Source: Bacteroidia bacterium (GTDB lineage Bacteria; Bacteroidota; Bacteroidia; Flavobacteriales; Schleiferiaceae). From it: DNA of 64,000 nucleotides. The translations under genes were made by a program, and so were the position numbers. The notes beneath the pieces were generated by a model. The model made no database searches and was not told the origin of the DNA. It was given only the letters and a program-made list of their open reading frames with translations. Below are positions 17,006-26,507 of this stretch, in pieces. Within the stretch, counting starts at the first letter, position 1, and each line of letters starts with the position of its first letter. The stretch lies in NCBI GenBank assembly GCA_030424545.1, contig JAUHWL010000003.1, positions 291,810 through 355,809 on the forward strand, given 5' to 3'.

Positions 17006-18337
17006 TTATATCAATCCTCGAGCTTTAAATTCTAAGTATTTATTTAATGTGTCTATGCTTAAGTTTTCTGGTCGTGTAAATAAGGTGTGCACGCCATGTT
17101 GCTTTAGCTCTTGCGTAAGAAACTTTTTATCATCATTCATGCGCAAGGCGGCACTTTGTAAATAGGCATCTGTAATGTCTTCGGCATTAGATTCGCCAAA
17201 CTCAGCCAGTTCTGTATTTTCAAAAAAGACAACCATCAAAAGGTGGTAGCTCGCCACGCGTTTTAAAATAGGTTTTATGCGGTCTAAGGTATGCCGGCTT
17301 TCTATATTGGTGAAAAGAATAATCATGCTGCGCGTGCGCACAACGCTTTTCATGGCCTTGTAAAGCAATTCAAAATTGGCTTCTTGCAAACTTTCTTTTT
17401 GGTTGTAAAGCGACTCTAGGATGCGTTTTAATTGCAGTGTTTTGTTTTCGGCTTTCAGTACAGTTTCAATTTTATCAGAAAAAGTAATCAGCCCTGCACG
17501 ATCTTTTTTTTGCAGCGCTACATTGCTGATGATTAATGAGGTGTTGATGGCATAATCTAACAAACTCATATCCTTAAAAGGTAGGCGCATTTGTCGACTT
17601 TTATCAATCACGCAATAAATAGGTTGACTGCGCTCGTCCTGAAACTGATTTACCATAAGCTGGTTATGTCGGCTGGTAGCCTTCCAGTTTAAGCTGCGGT
17701 AATCATCGCCCTGAACATAATTTTTAATCTGTTCAAATTCGTAGCTGTGGCCAAGTCTGCGCATTTTTTTTACTCCTAAAAACTGAGATAGCCTGGGGTT
17801 AGCGGCAAACTCAAAACGTTTCATTTGGATGATGCTTGGATAAACAGGTACCATTTGCAATTGCCCGGCATTTATACGTCTGCTAACCAATTTTAGTTTA
17901 CTACGTAAATAAATAACGGTGTTGCCAAAATGGTACTCGCCACGCAAAACGGGCCGAATGGTATATGATATTTTTTTTACTTCTCTTGGTGCAAGAAATA
18001 CAACTTGCCTAAAATCTCTTTTCTGTAGCTGAAAAGGAAGCTCATCTATAACTTCTATTTGCAATGAAATTAACGCATGATTTTTAAGTAGCAAATCAAT
18101 TCTGTTTTCATCGCCTAGGGAGAATAAGTTGGCGGTTTTTCTTTTGGCCGAAATGTGAATATTTTTGTTAAACAACCAAAAAATATCGCCCAAACAAACC
18201 AGAAAGAGCAGCGCCAACAATACTTGCCCCACAATTAAAAACGGATGCCAAACAAACCCCATGAGCAACACCCCTATAACAATGGCAAGTGCAACGAAGA
18301 AAAAATTCTCGAGATATAGATTTTTAATAAATCGCAT
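17006..18337 (-). CDS. DUF58 domain protein of the MoxR operon
   Basis: A protein of 443 residues. Two N-terminal membrane helices lie within residues 10-55. The DUF58 signature GDDYRSLNWKATSRHNQLMVNQF (about residues 210-232) is followed by a VWA-like region with YCVIDKSRQMRLPF, in place of a full DxSxS metal site. DUF58 proteins partner MoxR ATPases in many bacteria. Its ATG overlaps the last base of the moxR stop codon, indicating coupled translation. It likely faces the cytosol with its VWA part. Confidence 0.9.
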   Translation of the reverse strand: MRFIKNLYLENFFFVALAIVIGVLLMGFVWHPFLIVGQVLLALLFLVCLGDIFWLFNKNIHISAKRKTANLFSLGDENRIDLLLKNHALISLQIEVIDELPFQLQKRDFRQVVFLAPREVKKISYTIRPVLRGEYHFGNTVIYLRSKLKLVSRRINAGQLQMVPVYPSIIQMKRFEFAANPRLSQFLGVKKMRRLGHSYEFEQIKNYVQGDDYRSLNWKATSRHNQLMVNQFQDERSQPIYCVIDKSRQMRLPFKDMSLLDYAINTSLIISNVALQKKDRAGLITFSDKIETVLKAENKTLQLKRILESLYNQKESLQEANFELLYKAMKSVVRTRSMIILFTNIESRHTLDRIKPILKRVASYHLLMVVFFENTELAEFGESNAEDITDAYLQSAALRMNDDKKFLTQELKQHGVHTLFTRPENLSIDTLNKYLEFKARGLI

Positions 18338-19428
18338 TAACGCGGTACGTCTATTTTGTTTAATATTTCTGTAATGACTTGCTTGCTATCATAACCCTCC
18401 ATTTCTCTTTCTGGAGATAACATAATGCGGTGATTGAGCACAGGAAATGCCACGCGTTTTACATCGTCTGGGGTTACAAAATAGCGCTGGTTTAATGCAG
18501 CATTTGCTTTTGCGGCTTTTAATATGGCCAAAGATGCTCTAGGCGAAGCACCCAAATATAGGTTGGGGTTGTTGCGGGTTTCTAACACAACTTTGCCGAT
18601 GTAATGGATTAGCCCGTCCTCTATTTTTATTTTTTCTACCAGAGTTCTAAAAGCCATTATGTCTGCGCTAGTAAGAACTGGTTTTACATCTTTTTTCTGC
18701 TCCTGGGTAAAATCGTTTTTAAACTTGTTTAAGATGGCAATTTCTTCTTCCAAGTTTGGGTAATCAATTAAAATGCGAAATAAAAAACGGTCTAATTGTG
18801 CTTCGGGCAATTTGTAGGTTCCTTCTTGCTCTAGCGGGTTTTGGGTGGCTAGAACAAAATAAGGTTCATCCATTTTATATGTTGTTCCATCAACCGTAAC
18901 CTGAACTTCTTCCATCACCTCAAACAAGGCACTTTGCGTTTTTGCGGGGGCACGATTAATTTCATCAATTAAAACAACATTGCTAAACACGGGGCCTTTT
19001 TTAAAGCTAAACTCAGATGCTTTCATGTTAAAAACATTGGTTCCAACAACATCAGCAGGCATTAAATCAGGGGTAAACTGTATGCGAGAAAACTCTACAT
19101 CAAGCGCCTGTGCTATCAGTTTTGTGGTAAGTGTTTTTGCAATACCAGGCACACCCTCAACCAGGGCATGACCACCACACAATACAGAAAGCAGTAAAAA
19201 ATCTATTAGTTCTTCTTGACCAACAATGAGCTTTTTAAGTTCGGTTTTTACGTCTGTTAATTTTTCGCCTAAATTTTTTAATTCGTCATTTAGCGGGTTT
19301 TCATCAAGTGCGGTTTCTATTATTTCGCTTGCGTTTTCTTGATCTCTTTCTGCCTCTGTTTCCAAGTTGTTTTGGCTAAAGCTGCCCTCTGGGTTTTGCG
19401 CTTCTGGGTTTTCGTTTTCTTCCATCAT
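18337..19428 (-). CDS. MoxR family AAA+ ATPase
   Basis: An ATPase of 363 residues of the MoxR/RavA type. An acidic, low-complexity tail (about residues 1-50, rich in E, N and D) precedes the AAA+ core. Walker A is GVPGIAKT (92-99), Walker B is VVLIDEIN (151-158), and the sensor block is LATQNPLEQEGTYKLPEAQLDRF. The C-terminal lid contains SPRASLAILKAAKA. MoxR ATPases act as chaperone-like remodelers together with VWA proteins, here DUF58. It shares one base with both neighbours' ends. Confidence 0.94.
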   Translation of the reverse strand: MMEENENPEAQNPEGSFSQNNLETEAERDQENASEIIETALDENPLNDELKNLGEKLTDVKTELKKLIVGQEELIDFLLLSVLCGGHALVEGVPGIAKTLTTKLIAQALDVEFSRIQFTPDLMPADVVGTNVFNMKASEFSFKKGPVFSNVVLIDEINRAPAKTQSALFEVMEEVQVTVDGTTYKMDEPYFVLATQNPLEQEGTYKLPEAQLDRFLFRILIDYPNLEEEIAILNKFKNDFTQEQKKDVKPVLTSADIMAFRTLVEKIKIEDGLIHYIGKVVLETRNNPNLYLGASPRASLAILKAAKANAALNQRYFVTPDDVKRVAFPVLNHRIMLSPEREMEGYDSKQVITEILNKIDVPR

Positions 19429-20798
19429 TATATTTTGTCTATCAGTAATTTCGTGTAATTAAAGAGATTTATTATTTCCAAATCGCTCAATGGTTTTTCT
19501 TCTATTGATTTTGTTCCTAAGTGTAAAACAATTTGAATTTCTCGGTTGTGTTCCGGAACCATTTTTAGAAGCAACGATTTTAATTCGTCATTTATTTCGG
19601 TTTTTTGCCATCTGTTTTTCGTGCGCAAGTGGTACATAAAATGCTGCATAATTTCTTTGCCCTTTGCCGTATTGTCTTTGTCTTTTAGCTGTAAACTCCC
19701 AAACATTTTGGCATAAGCCAATGTAGTGTTCAGGTTTGGTTTAAGTATGGGGATGATGCGTTGTTTCCGTTTAGATTTAAAGGAGACAAAAAGCAAAACA
19801 GCAACAATTAGCGTGTACCAAGCCCATTTTAATGCTTCCTGACTTAGAATAAAAGACAAAGGGCTTTGGCCAAGTGTGCTTTTTGGCGAAAACAAACTGT
19901 TGTCTGATTGGTATCTAGAAATATCATCAACCAAAAACGTAGCGGGAGTAGTGGCCGATAAAAGCTTGTTTACAAAAACAAAGTTTTCTTGTTTAAGCAA
20001 ATAATAGTTAGAAAAAATAATGGGGGTGCTGCTAAAAATAATTTTGCCTTTGCCGTACTTGATGCTAACACAAGCTGTTTGGCCATCAGGGTAAATTGCC
20101 AATGGTTTCCCAGGTAAATTAAGAAAAGCCCATTCACGGCTTATGGTGTCTTTTCTTACCAATATATACAGCGGTATTTTACTGTGGTCATTGGTTAATT
20201 GTAGCGATGTTACTCTTTGTTCGTCTAAATATTCAATAATAGAGTTGTTGTAAGCTTTGTCTCTAAGCACATCTTTATATTCTTGATAAATGCTATCTTT
20301 TTCGCTCCAGGTGCTGGCCTCATCATACTTGGCATGAATAGAATCGGGTACATTGTAAAAAATATCTGTATTGTTTAAGTGCTCTTTTAGTTTAGCAACG
20401 CTGTCTTCTCCATAAGCTAAGGTTAAAGGGATAATGGTTCCAAAAGACTTTGCAGAAATAAATACGGAGTTACCTTGTTTTGCAAAGGCAAGCAAGGCAT
20501 TAAGCTCTGTGCTGTCTGGGTAAAATCCGCTGCTAATAGCAATGTAAGTATACGCCTTGCCTGAATCACGATTTTCAAGTTCGTATTTTAAACTCTTTTC
20601 AAGCTTTATTATTTCAGTATCGGTGCCATTTTTTTCTAGCAGATTATAAAAAATAGAAACATCATAGGGTTGGTCTTCGGTGGTACGCAGAGATTCTCCC
20701 CAGAAATATCTGTTGTTTTGGCTCATTGTAAAATACGCCACCACCGCCAACATAATAATTAGCGCAACCAAAAAGAGTATGGCGTTACTTCTTTTCAT
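19428..20798 (-). CDS. DUF4350 domain membrane protein of the MoxR operon
   Basis: A protein of 456 residues with an N-terminal membrane helix (ILFLVALIIMLAVVAYF) and a second near residues 325-345 (WAWYTLIVAVLLFVSF). Between them lies the DUF4350 region, with YDVSIFYNLLEKNGTDTEIIKL and GNSVFISAKSFG, which resembles a glutamine-amidotransferase-like fold. The C-terminal tail of about 110 residues is cytosolic. The family appears in MoxR/DUF58 operons of Bacteroidetes. It overlaps the upstream gene by 14 nt and moxR by 1 nt. Confidence 0.85.
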   Translation of the reverse strand: MKRSNAILFLVALIIMLAVVAYFTMSQNNRYFWGESLRTTEDQPYDVSIFYNLLEKNGTDTEIIKLEKSLKYELENRDSGKAYTYIAISSGFYPDSTELNALLAFAKQGNSVFISAKSFGTIIPLTLAYGEDSVAKLKEHLNNTDIFYNVPDSIHAKYDEASTWSEKDSIYQEYKDVLRDKAYNNSIIEYLDEQRVTSLQLTNDHSKIPLYILVRKDTISREWAFLNLPGKPLAIYPDGQTACVSIKYGKGKIIFSSTPIIFSNYYLLKQENFVFVNKLLSATTPATFLVDDISRYQSDNSLFSPKSTLGQSPLSFILSQEALKWAWYTLIVAVLLFVSFKSKRKQRIIPILKPNLNTTLAYAKMFGSLQLKDKDNTAKGKEIMQHFMYHLRTKNRWQKTEINDELKSLLLKMVPEHNREIQIVLHLGTKSIEEKPLSDLEIINLFNYTKLLIDKI

Positions 20799-21444
20799 TT
20801 TCTATTTTGGTTAACAATGCCAAGAATTGGGGTTCTATTTTATTAAAATCAGCTTTTAAAACGGTTGATTCTCCGTACCAGATGCGTTCAAAGTAGTAGG
20901 TTAGGTGTAAAAAATCGTGCTTAACATTTTTTATAGAAACCTCAGAAACATAATCAAAATTGGTTTTCTGCTTTTTGTATTGAATTATTTTTTGCTCGTT
21001 TAAATTTTGAAGAATCATTAAAAAATAGGCCCTTATAGCTTCTCTAAATTTTTGTTCTGCCAGTAAGTTTTTGATTAGAAAATGCAAATCGGCAAGCATT
21101 GGGTTTTCTTCTGCCTCTTGTAATGAATTAACTTCTATTTTACTGCTTTCTACGGCTTTGGCATTGCTTTGTAAAGACAATAAATAGCGAACTAAAAAAT
21201 AGATTAATACGCCCAAAACAATAAAAAAGAAAAGATATTTTATAAAAGTTGTGTTGATGTTCCAATCAAATTTTGGGGCGTTTGGCAAGTCTTGTTTTTC
21301 TCTTTCTTGCTCAGCATAATCTACATCTTCAGTGGCTTCTTTCCACGCTTCTTCGCTTATGGGCATGGTTTGCGCAAAACCAATCAAGGTGCAAAAAATA
21401 AGCGCCACTATTAAGAAGTATTTACTTTTTGATTGGCGTCCCAT
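20785..21444 (-). CDS. DUF4129-like membrane protein of the MoxR operon
   Basis: A protein of 219 residues. It has a signal sequence (YFLIVALIFCTLIGFAQ), an acidic extracytoplasmic segment, one membrane helix at about residues 70-92 (YLFFFIVLGVLIYFLVRYLL) and a cytosolic helical domain containing NLLAEQKFREAIRAYFLMILQNLNE and a final HLTYYFERIWYGES, which resembles the DUF4129 pattern. It overlaps the end of the SpoIIM-fusion gene by 23 nt and DUF4350 by 14 nt. Function unknown; the operon context ties it to MoxR. Confidence 0.8.
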   Translation of the reverse strand: MGRQSKSKYFLIVALIFCTLIGFAQTMPISEEAWKEATEDVDYAEQEREKQDLPNAPKFDWNINTTFIKYLFFFIVLGVLIYFLVRYLLSLQSNAKAVESSKIEVNSLQEAEENPMLADLHFLIKNLLAEQKFREAIRAYFLMILQNLNEQKIIQYKKQKTNFDYVSEVSIKNVKHDFLHLTYYFERIWYGESTVLKADFNKIEPQFLALLTKIENEKK

Positions 21445-23329
21445 AAAACGATTTTTTTAATGAGATAGATTCTATTTCTGCTTTTAAATGGTGCGCAGTT
21501 AAAATTTCTTTCATGCTTCTAAAATTGAATAAGGCATTTATAGAAATAAACGTGGCGCTGCAAAAAAGTGTAAATACCGATACAAAAATGATCGCAAACT
21601 CTACGAAATACATGGCCTTAGAATCTGTAAACCCTATAAAATCATTGGCCAATTGAAAAGCTAAAAACAAAACGGGAGATTGTACCAATAGCATGACCAG
21701 TAAACCAAATAAAACAGAAATAACAATTAAACCAATGTGCTTGAGCATTTGATTGATTACAATTGCAGTTATTGAGAAAAAATGTTTGCTTATTAACCCT
21801 TTTTCTTGCAGGTGAACAAACCATACTATGGATAAAATAGGCCAAACAAAAGCAATGTACACTATGCCATACCATAGCGACAAATAGAATGGGGCCAAGC
21901 TAATAAAATGGATGAAAAAGAATAAAACATAACTTTTAATGCCTGTTTTTCCATCTCCAACGGGCGGAATAAGTTTTAAAATGAACGTGCTGCTTTTGGC
22001 AGATATCCATGTAAGTACAAGGGCTAATACAGGCCAAAAGTAAAAGGTTGATTTATTGCTGAAAGAAAAATAGAGACCCAACATCTCTAATCGATTTGCC
22101 ACTTCTGAGAAGGTAAAATATAATTGCACAATAAGGTTATTCTCTAAGGGAGAAAAATAAAGGTAGTCTGAAAACGCATCTCTAGAAACAGTAAGACTAA
22201 TGAGTGTAATAAACAACGCTGGTATAAAACCTATAAACAAAAATTTAGGTAAGTTTTGCTGTACGATTATAAGCGAATCGCTTAGTATTTCGCCATTGTT
22301 TTTTAGCTGATTATAATCTACGCGGTACTCTACATGCGAGGCCCCATAATTTTCTTCTACATCTTTGAGCAGAGAAATTTTTCTGCCTCTTTTAAACGGT
22401 AATACAACGTAATAGCCCACCACAAAAACTATTGATGCCAAAATTGTTATGATTCTAAGCGCATCTGGTAGATCATCAAAACGGGTATAAAAACTTTCAA
22501 AAAATGCGGCTAGTACAATTAGCGGGGCAACGCCTAATAATATTTTTAGCCCTTTTAAAAATCCAAATTTTAAAGAGATACCTCTCGGTAGCGTACCCGG
22601 AAAAACTATGCTTTTCCCTAATACCAAACCAGCTCCACCGGCTACCACAATGCTTGCAATTTCTATGGTGCCATGCTGCCAAATGGTTAAAATACTTACA
22701 AAACCTAAACTTTTTTGAAAGAAGAAATACTGGAATACACCCAGCATAACTCCGTTTTTAAAAATGATACCCAATGTGCCAATGCCCAAAAGAATACCTA
22801 GAATAAACGTAAATGCAGATACTTGGAGATTATTGTACATAATTCTAAAAAACATAGGGAGCGCATCCATTTGCTTGTAAACGCCCATAGGGTCTCCTTT
22901 GGCAATGTTTTCTTCGGTCATGTTTACATACCCGCTACCTAAAATTTGCTCCGCAAAACTGTTGTCGTACTTGCTAGAAACAACACCAATAAAGGCAGCA
23001 ACTAAAAATGCAATCAGTGCAATTATTAATTCTATACGAGCCTCCCAAAGTGCAGTAGGCAGCTCATGAGTCCAAAAGCGGCCTCTTTTAGATTTGTCTT
23101 TTGTGCGGGCATTAAAAACCTTTTTATACACTTTTTGCGCTAGGGCGTTTAAATAAACACGCACCGTTCTTCTTGGGTAATAGGTTTGTGCATAGCTTAA
23201 ATCATCGCTTAACCGCACAAAGTTATCTGCCAAGTGTTTGTGGTCTTTAGCACTGCGTTTTGCTTTAATCTGGTCTTCCAGCTCACGCCATTTTTGCTTA
23301 TTCTGATGTATAAAATCAGTTTCTTTCAT
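21422..23329 (-). CDS. SpoIIM-like membrane protein fused to a second membrane module
   Basis: A protein of 635 residues. A soluble N-terminal part has HTELPTALW-like sequence preceding TM1 (about 110-130). Residues to about 320 match stage II sporulation protein M/DUF95 (YNNLQVSAFTFILGILLGIGTLGII, FPGTLPRGISLKFGFLKGLKILLGVAPLIVLAAFFE). The remaining roughly 300 residues carry about six more membrane helices. From memory SpoIIM proteins in Bacteroidetes MoxR operons are about 320 residues, so this looks like a fusion with a neighbouring membrane gene. This is not a sporulation gene here. It heads the six-gene operon. Confidence 0.82.
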   Translation of the reverse strand: MKETDFIHQNKQKWRELEDQIKAKRSAKDHKHLADNFVRLSDDLSYAQTYYPRRTVRVYLNALAQKVYKKVFNARTKDKSKRGRFWTHELPTALWEARIELIIALIAFLVAAFIGVVSSKYDNSFAEQILGSGYVNMTEENIAKGDPMGVYKQMDALPMFFRIMYNNLQVSAFTFILGILLGIGTLGIIFKNGVMLGVFQYFFFQKSLGFVSILTIWQHGTIEIASIVVAGGAGLVLGKSIVFPGTLPRGISLKFGFLKGLKILLGVAPLIVLAAFFESFYTRFDDLPDALRIITILASIVFVVGYYVVLPFKRGRKISLLKDVEENYGASHVEYRVDYNQLKNNGEILSDSLIIVQQNLPKFLFIGFIPALFITLISLTVSRDAFSDYLYFSPLENNLIVQLYFTFSEVANRLEMLGLYFSFSNKSTFYFWPVLALVLTWISAKSSTFILKLIPPVGDGKTGIKSYVLFFFIHFISLAPFYLSLWYGIVYIAFVWPILSIVWFVHLQEKGLISKHFFSITAIVINQMLKHIGLIVISVLFGLLVMLLVQSPVLFLAFQLANDFIGFTDSKAMYFVEFAIIFVSVFTLFCSATFISINALFNFRSMKEILTAHHLKAEIESISLKKSFYGTPIKK

Positions 23330-23381
23330 GAGGGCATGAAAATAGTAGAAGCAAAGTAGTTTACAATGCTATTTTTAGAAT

Positions 23382-24107
23382 TTATCTAAAATTCCAACTT
23401 GCTCCAGCAGAAAAATATTGCATGCTGTAATTAAGACCGTAGCCGTAAGAAAAATCGAATTGTAAATTATCTTTTAAAAGGTAAGTAAAGCCTGCATCAG
23501 CACTAGATAAATGGGTATCAAAATTGACAACATCGCCAAAGGGTTCTATATAAAAACCCCATTTTTTAGAGAGTTTAAAACCCAAAGCCAAGGAATAGGT
23601 AAAATCTCCAAAATCTTGGCCAAAAAAGTTGTAGCCAATATTATAACCTAGGCTTATACAATTGGTTATTTCATGAGATATTGACAATTTATTAATAGAA
23701 CCAAACTGATTGTTGGTAAAATTTCGGCTGCCAATAGGGAGGATGACGTGGGTTAAAAAGGCAATTTCTGTATTGATATTTTTGTTACGTAAAATCTGAA
23801 TTTTGGTGCCTATTTCTAAATCACTAAAACCAGTAGGATCATTTTCTTGTGAATTATTTTCCAGAGTAAATAACGTGCCGTTTGCCCTCAATTCTAACCA
23901 ACTCAGTACTCCGTAACGCAAAAGTACGGTTGGTGCAGAGTATTCTTTGCGTGGTTCATTACCAAGCAATCCAAGTTGAAACCCTGATTCTATCTGAAAA
24001 CTTTTTAATGGTATGGTAGATGAACTCTCGGTTTGATCTGGGCGATCTGTTATAATAGTTTGAGCAAAAGTGGTGGTTGATAATAGAAGAAAGAATAAAA
24101 TGCGCAT
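23382..24107 (-). CDS. Outer-membrane transporter-like protein (phenol MetA family)
   Basis: A protein of 241 residues with a signal peptide (MRILFFLLLSTTTFAQ) followed by TIITDRPDQTESSSTIPLKSFQIESGF, the hallmark opening of the MetA-pathway-of-phenol-degradation family of outer-membrane beta-barrels. Alternating strands fill the rest and the chain ends with an aromatic-rich strand (MQYFSAGASWNFR), as in outer-membrane proteins. The role is unclear: these proteins are common in Bacteroidetes without phenol pathways. It lies 52 nt upstream of the SpoIIM-fusion gene and could be transcribed with it. Confidence 0.8.
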   Translation of the reverse strand: MRILFFLLLSTTTFAQTIITDRPDQTESSSTIPLKSFQIESGFQLGLLGNEPRKEYSAPTVLLRYGVLSWLELRANGTLFTLENNSQENDPTGFSDLEIGTKIQILRNKNINTEIAFLTHVILPIGSRNFTNNQFGSINKLSISHEITNCISLGYNIGYNFFGQDFGDFTYSLALGFKLSKKWGFYIEPFGDVVNFDTHLSSADAGFTYLLKDNLQFDFSYGYGLNYSMQYFSAGASWNFR

Positions 24108-24221
24108 AACTTAAGGCGAAAGTAATTATTTGTTTAGCTACGCAAATATATAATTTTAGATTAGTCTAAAATATAATTTTGGTAAATGTTGCATATTGGA
24201 TGTTTTTTATTTTATAGCCAT

Positions 24222-24254
24222 AAAAAATAGCGCCTTCCAGTAGAAAGCGCTTTT
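24222..24254 (-). terminator. Terminator after purB
   Basis: On the minus strand AGCGCTTT and AAGGCGCT form an 8-bp stem with one mismatch and a 7-nt loop, followed by a run of six T. It lies 24 nt beyond the purB stop. Confidence 0.75.
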
Positions 24255-24277
24255 CGTAAATATGATACCTTAACTAT

Positions 24278-25618
24278 TTATTGACCAACGTAGTTGGAAG
24301 GAGTAATCAATTTCAATTCTTTTTTAATGGCTACAGAAACATCTAAAGAATCTATAAAGTTAGAAATAGATTTTGCGTCTATTTTGCTGTTGCTTCTTGT
24401 AAGTTCTTTTAATGCCTCATATGGCTTCGGAAACCCTTCTCTTCTTAAAATGGTTTGAATAGCTTCTGCAACTACTGCCCAATTTTGTTCTAACTCATCC
24501 GCAATTTTTGCTTCATTAACAATAATCTTACTTAACCCTTTTTGTAAGCTTTGGAAGGCTATAATGCTGTGACTTAATGGTGTGCCAATGTTTCTCAAAA
24601 CAGTACTGTCTGTTAAGTCTCTTTGTAAGCGAGAAACAGGAAGCTTGCCACTTAAAAATTCAAAAATAGCATTGGCCATTCCTAAATTTCCTTCGGCATT
24701 TTCAAAGTCAATGGGGTTTACTTTGTGTGGCATGGCCGATGAGCCAACTTCGCCAGCAACAATACGTTGCTTAAAGTAGTCCATACTGATGTAAGTCCAC
24801 ATATCTTTGGCCAAATCAACAAGGATGGTATTGATTCGTTTTAAACAATCAAAAAGTGCGGCTAAATTATCGTAATGCTCTATTTGCGTGGTTGGGTTGC
24901 TGCGTTGCAATCCAAGATATTCTCCAACAAAAAAGTCGCCAAACTCATGCCAATTAATATTAGGATATGCCACAGAGTGCGCATTAAAATTGCCTGTTGC
25001 TCCACCAAATTTTGCCGAATTTGGGATATGCCTTAATTGTCTCATCTGTTGGTCTAAGCGCTCTACAAAAACCATTATTTCTTTGCCTAAGCGAGTAGGT
25101 GAAGCAGGTTGGCCGTGCGTTCTAGCCAACATTGGTATTTCTTCCCACTCAGAAGCAAGCTCAGTTAAACTCACAATTACATCGCTAATAAAAGGCATGT
25201 ATACATTATCCATTGCCTCCTTAATAGAAAGCGGAATAGCGGTATTGTTGATGTCTTGACTTGTTAAACCGAAATGAACAAACTCGCTGTACCTTTCTAA
25301 TCCAAGTTTAGAAAACTCATCTTTAATAAAATACTCAACCGCCTTTACATCATGGTTTGTAATGCTTTCGGTTTCTTTAATTTTTTGGGCAGATTCTATG
25401 CTAAAATCTAAATAGATATCTCTAAGCTCAATAAATTTGGAGTGATCAAAATCGGCAAGTTGGGGCAAAGGCATTTCTACTAGCGAGATAAAATATTCTA
25501 TCTCTACCTGCACACGGTATTGCATTAAACCAAATTCTGAAAAATACTCTTGTAAACTTTTTGTTTTGCTTTCATATCGGCCATCAATAGGGGAGATGGC
25601 AAGTAGGTGTTGCGACAT
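24278..25618 (-). CDS. purB: Adenylosuccinate lyase
   Basis: Cleaves SAICAR to AICAR and adenylosuccinate to AMP in purine synthesis. It has 446 residues, normal for the family. The fumarase-superfamily signature is SSAMPHKVNPIDFENAEG. Other blocks are THGQPASPTRLGKE and HFGLTSQDINNTA, with the catalytic His candidate in MLARTHGQ. The gene stands alone with its own terminator. Its promoter region contains a perfect 10-bp palindrome that covers the -7 element, suggesting repression by a purine-responsive or similar regulator (inference). Confidence 0.96.
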   Translation of the reverse strand: MSQHLLAISPIDGRYESKTKSLQEYFSEFGLMQYRVQVEIEYFISLVEMPLPQLADFDHSKFIELRDIYLDFSIESAQKIKETESITNHDVKAVEYFIKDEFSKLGLERYSEFVHFGLTSQDINNTAIPLSIKEAMDNVYMPFISDVIVSLTELASEWEEIPMLARTHGQPASPTRLGKEIMVFVERLDQQMRQLRHIPNSAKFGGATGNFNAHSVAYPNINWHEFGDFFVGEYLGLQRSNPTTQIEHYDNLAALFDCLKRINTILVDLAKDMWTYISMDYFKQRIVAGEVGSSAMPHKVNPIDFENAEGNLGMANAIFEFLSGKLPVSRLQRDLTDSTVLRNIGTPLSHSIIAFQSLQKGLSKIIVNEAKIADELEQNWAVVAEAIQTILRREGFPKPYEALKELTRSNSKIDAKSISNFIDSLDVSVAIKKELKLITPSNYVGQ

Positions 25619-25638
25619 ATTTATGTGATTTTATTGAG

Positions 25639-25664
25639 GGGCGCAAATGTATCAATTTGCGCCC
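25639..25664 (-). promoter_or_regulatory. Palindrome over the purB promoter
   Basis: GGGCGCAAAT (25639-25648) pairs exactly with ATTTGCGCCC (25655-25664) across 6 nt. On the minus strand the sequence TACATTTG at 25651-25644, a perfect -7 element 25 nt before the purB ATG, lies inside it. Because both flanking genes diverge, it cannot be a terminator and is best read as an operator or a leader hairpin. Confidence 0.55.
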
Positions 25665-25775
25665 TCTTTGCAGCCTATAATGTTGTGAAGTAAACGTTAA
25701 TAACTTTTTGCGAGAATAAATTGTTGATTTTTTAAAAATCTGATATTGAACAGGATTAACCAAAATATATACAAA

Positions 25776-26453
25776 ATGAAAAAATTTACAGCAGAACTTA
25801 TTGGAACATTTTGGCTTGTATTGGGCGGTTGTGGTAGCGCAATGCTTGCAGCAGGCTTTCCTGATGTTGGTATTGGGCTTTTAGGTGTATCACTAGCATT
25901 TGGCTTAACCGTTGTAACAATGGCCTATGGCATTGGGCATATTTCTGGTGCACATTTAAACCCTGCCGTTTCTATAGGTTTATGGATTGGCGGCCGTTTT
26001 GAAGCCAAAGAACTTGGCTCTTACATTGTAGCGCAAATACTAGGAGGCATTATTGCCGCTGGTGTTTTGTATGTTATCGTTACGGGAAATGGCAGCGAAA
26101 TAGGTGGTTTTGCGGCCAATGGCTATGGAGAACATTCGCCTGGAGGATATAGTATGACGGCCGCACTAATTACCGAAATAGTAATGACGTTTATGTTTTT
26201 ATTGGTGATTTTAGGTGCCACAGACGACAGAGCACCAAAAGGATTTGGCGGTTTAGCCATAGGTTTGATGCTAACCTTAATACATTTAATCAGTATACCA
26301 GTTACCAATACATCTGTAAATCCTGCGCGAAGCATTAGCCAAGCTTTATTTGTTGGCGATTGGGCGTTGGGGCAGTTGTGGTTGTTTATTGTTGCACCAA
26401 TTGTTGGGGCGATTTTGGCAGGTTTGGTTTATAAAATCTTTAAAGCCGATTAA
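25776..26453 (+). CDS. aqpZ: Aquaporin Z
   Basis: A water channel of 225 residues from ATG 25776 ([20 protein letters not shown]); a TTG 30 nt upstream is not a credible start. Six helices with the two NPA boxes at 62-64 (AHLNPAVS) and 182-184 (SVNPARS) and an Arg after the second box form the pore. The filter pattern fits a water-specific AqpZ rather than a glycerol facilitator. It acts in the inner membrane in osmotic adjustment. It ends at a hairpin shared with the convergent amidotransferase gene. Confidence 0.95.
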   Translation: MKKFTAELIGTFWLVLGGCGSAMLAAGFPDVGIGLLGVSLAFGLTVVTMAYGIGHISGAHLNPAVSIGLWIGGRFEAKELGSYIVAQILGGIIAAGVLYVIVTGNGSEIGGFAANGYGEHSPGGYSMTAALITEIVMTFMFLLVILGATDDRAPKGFGGLAIGLMLTLIHLISIPVTNTSVNPARSISQALFVGDWALGQLWLFIVAPIVGAILAGLVYKIFKAD

Positions 26454-26480
26454 AAACACATATAACCTCCGTAAATTTAA

Positions 26481-26507
26481 AATGGGCAGATTTTCTGCTC
26501 ATTTTTT
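26481..26507. terminator. Bidirectional terminator between aqpZ and the amidotransferase gene
   Basis: AATGGGCAGA pairs with TCTGCTCATT (one G-T pair) across a short loop, with flanking A and T runs. The right arm overlaps the last codons of the convergent gene. Confidence 0.8.

Noticed and set aside
21422..23329. Sporulation gene
   Set aside because: SpoIIM/DUF95 homologues are common in non-sporulating Bacteroidetes within MoxR operons; nothing else here points to sporulation.
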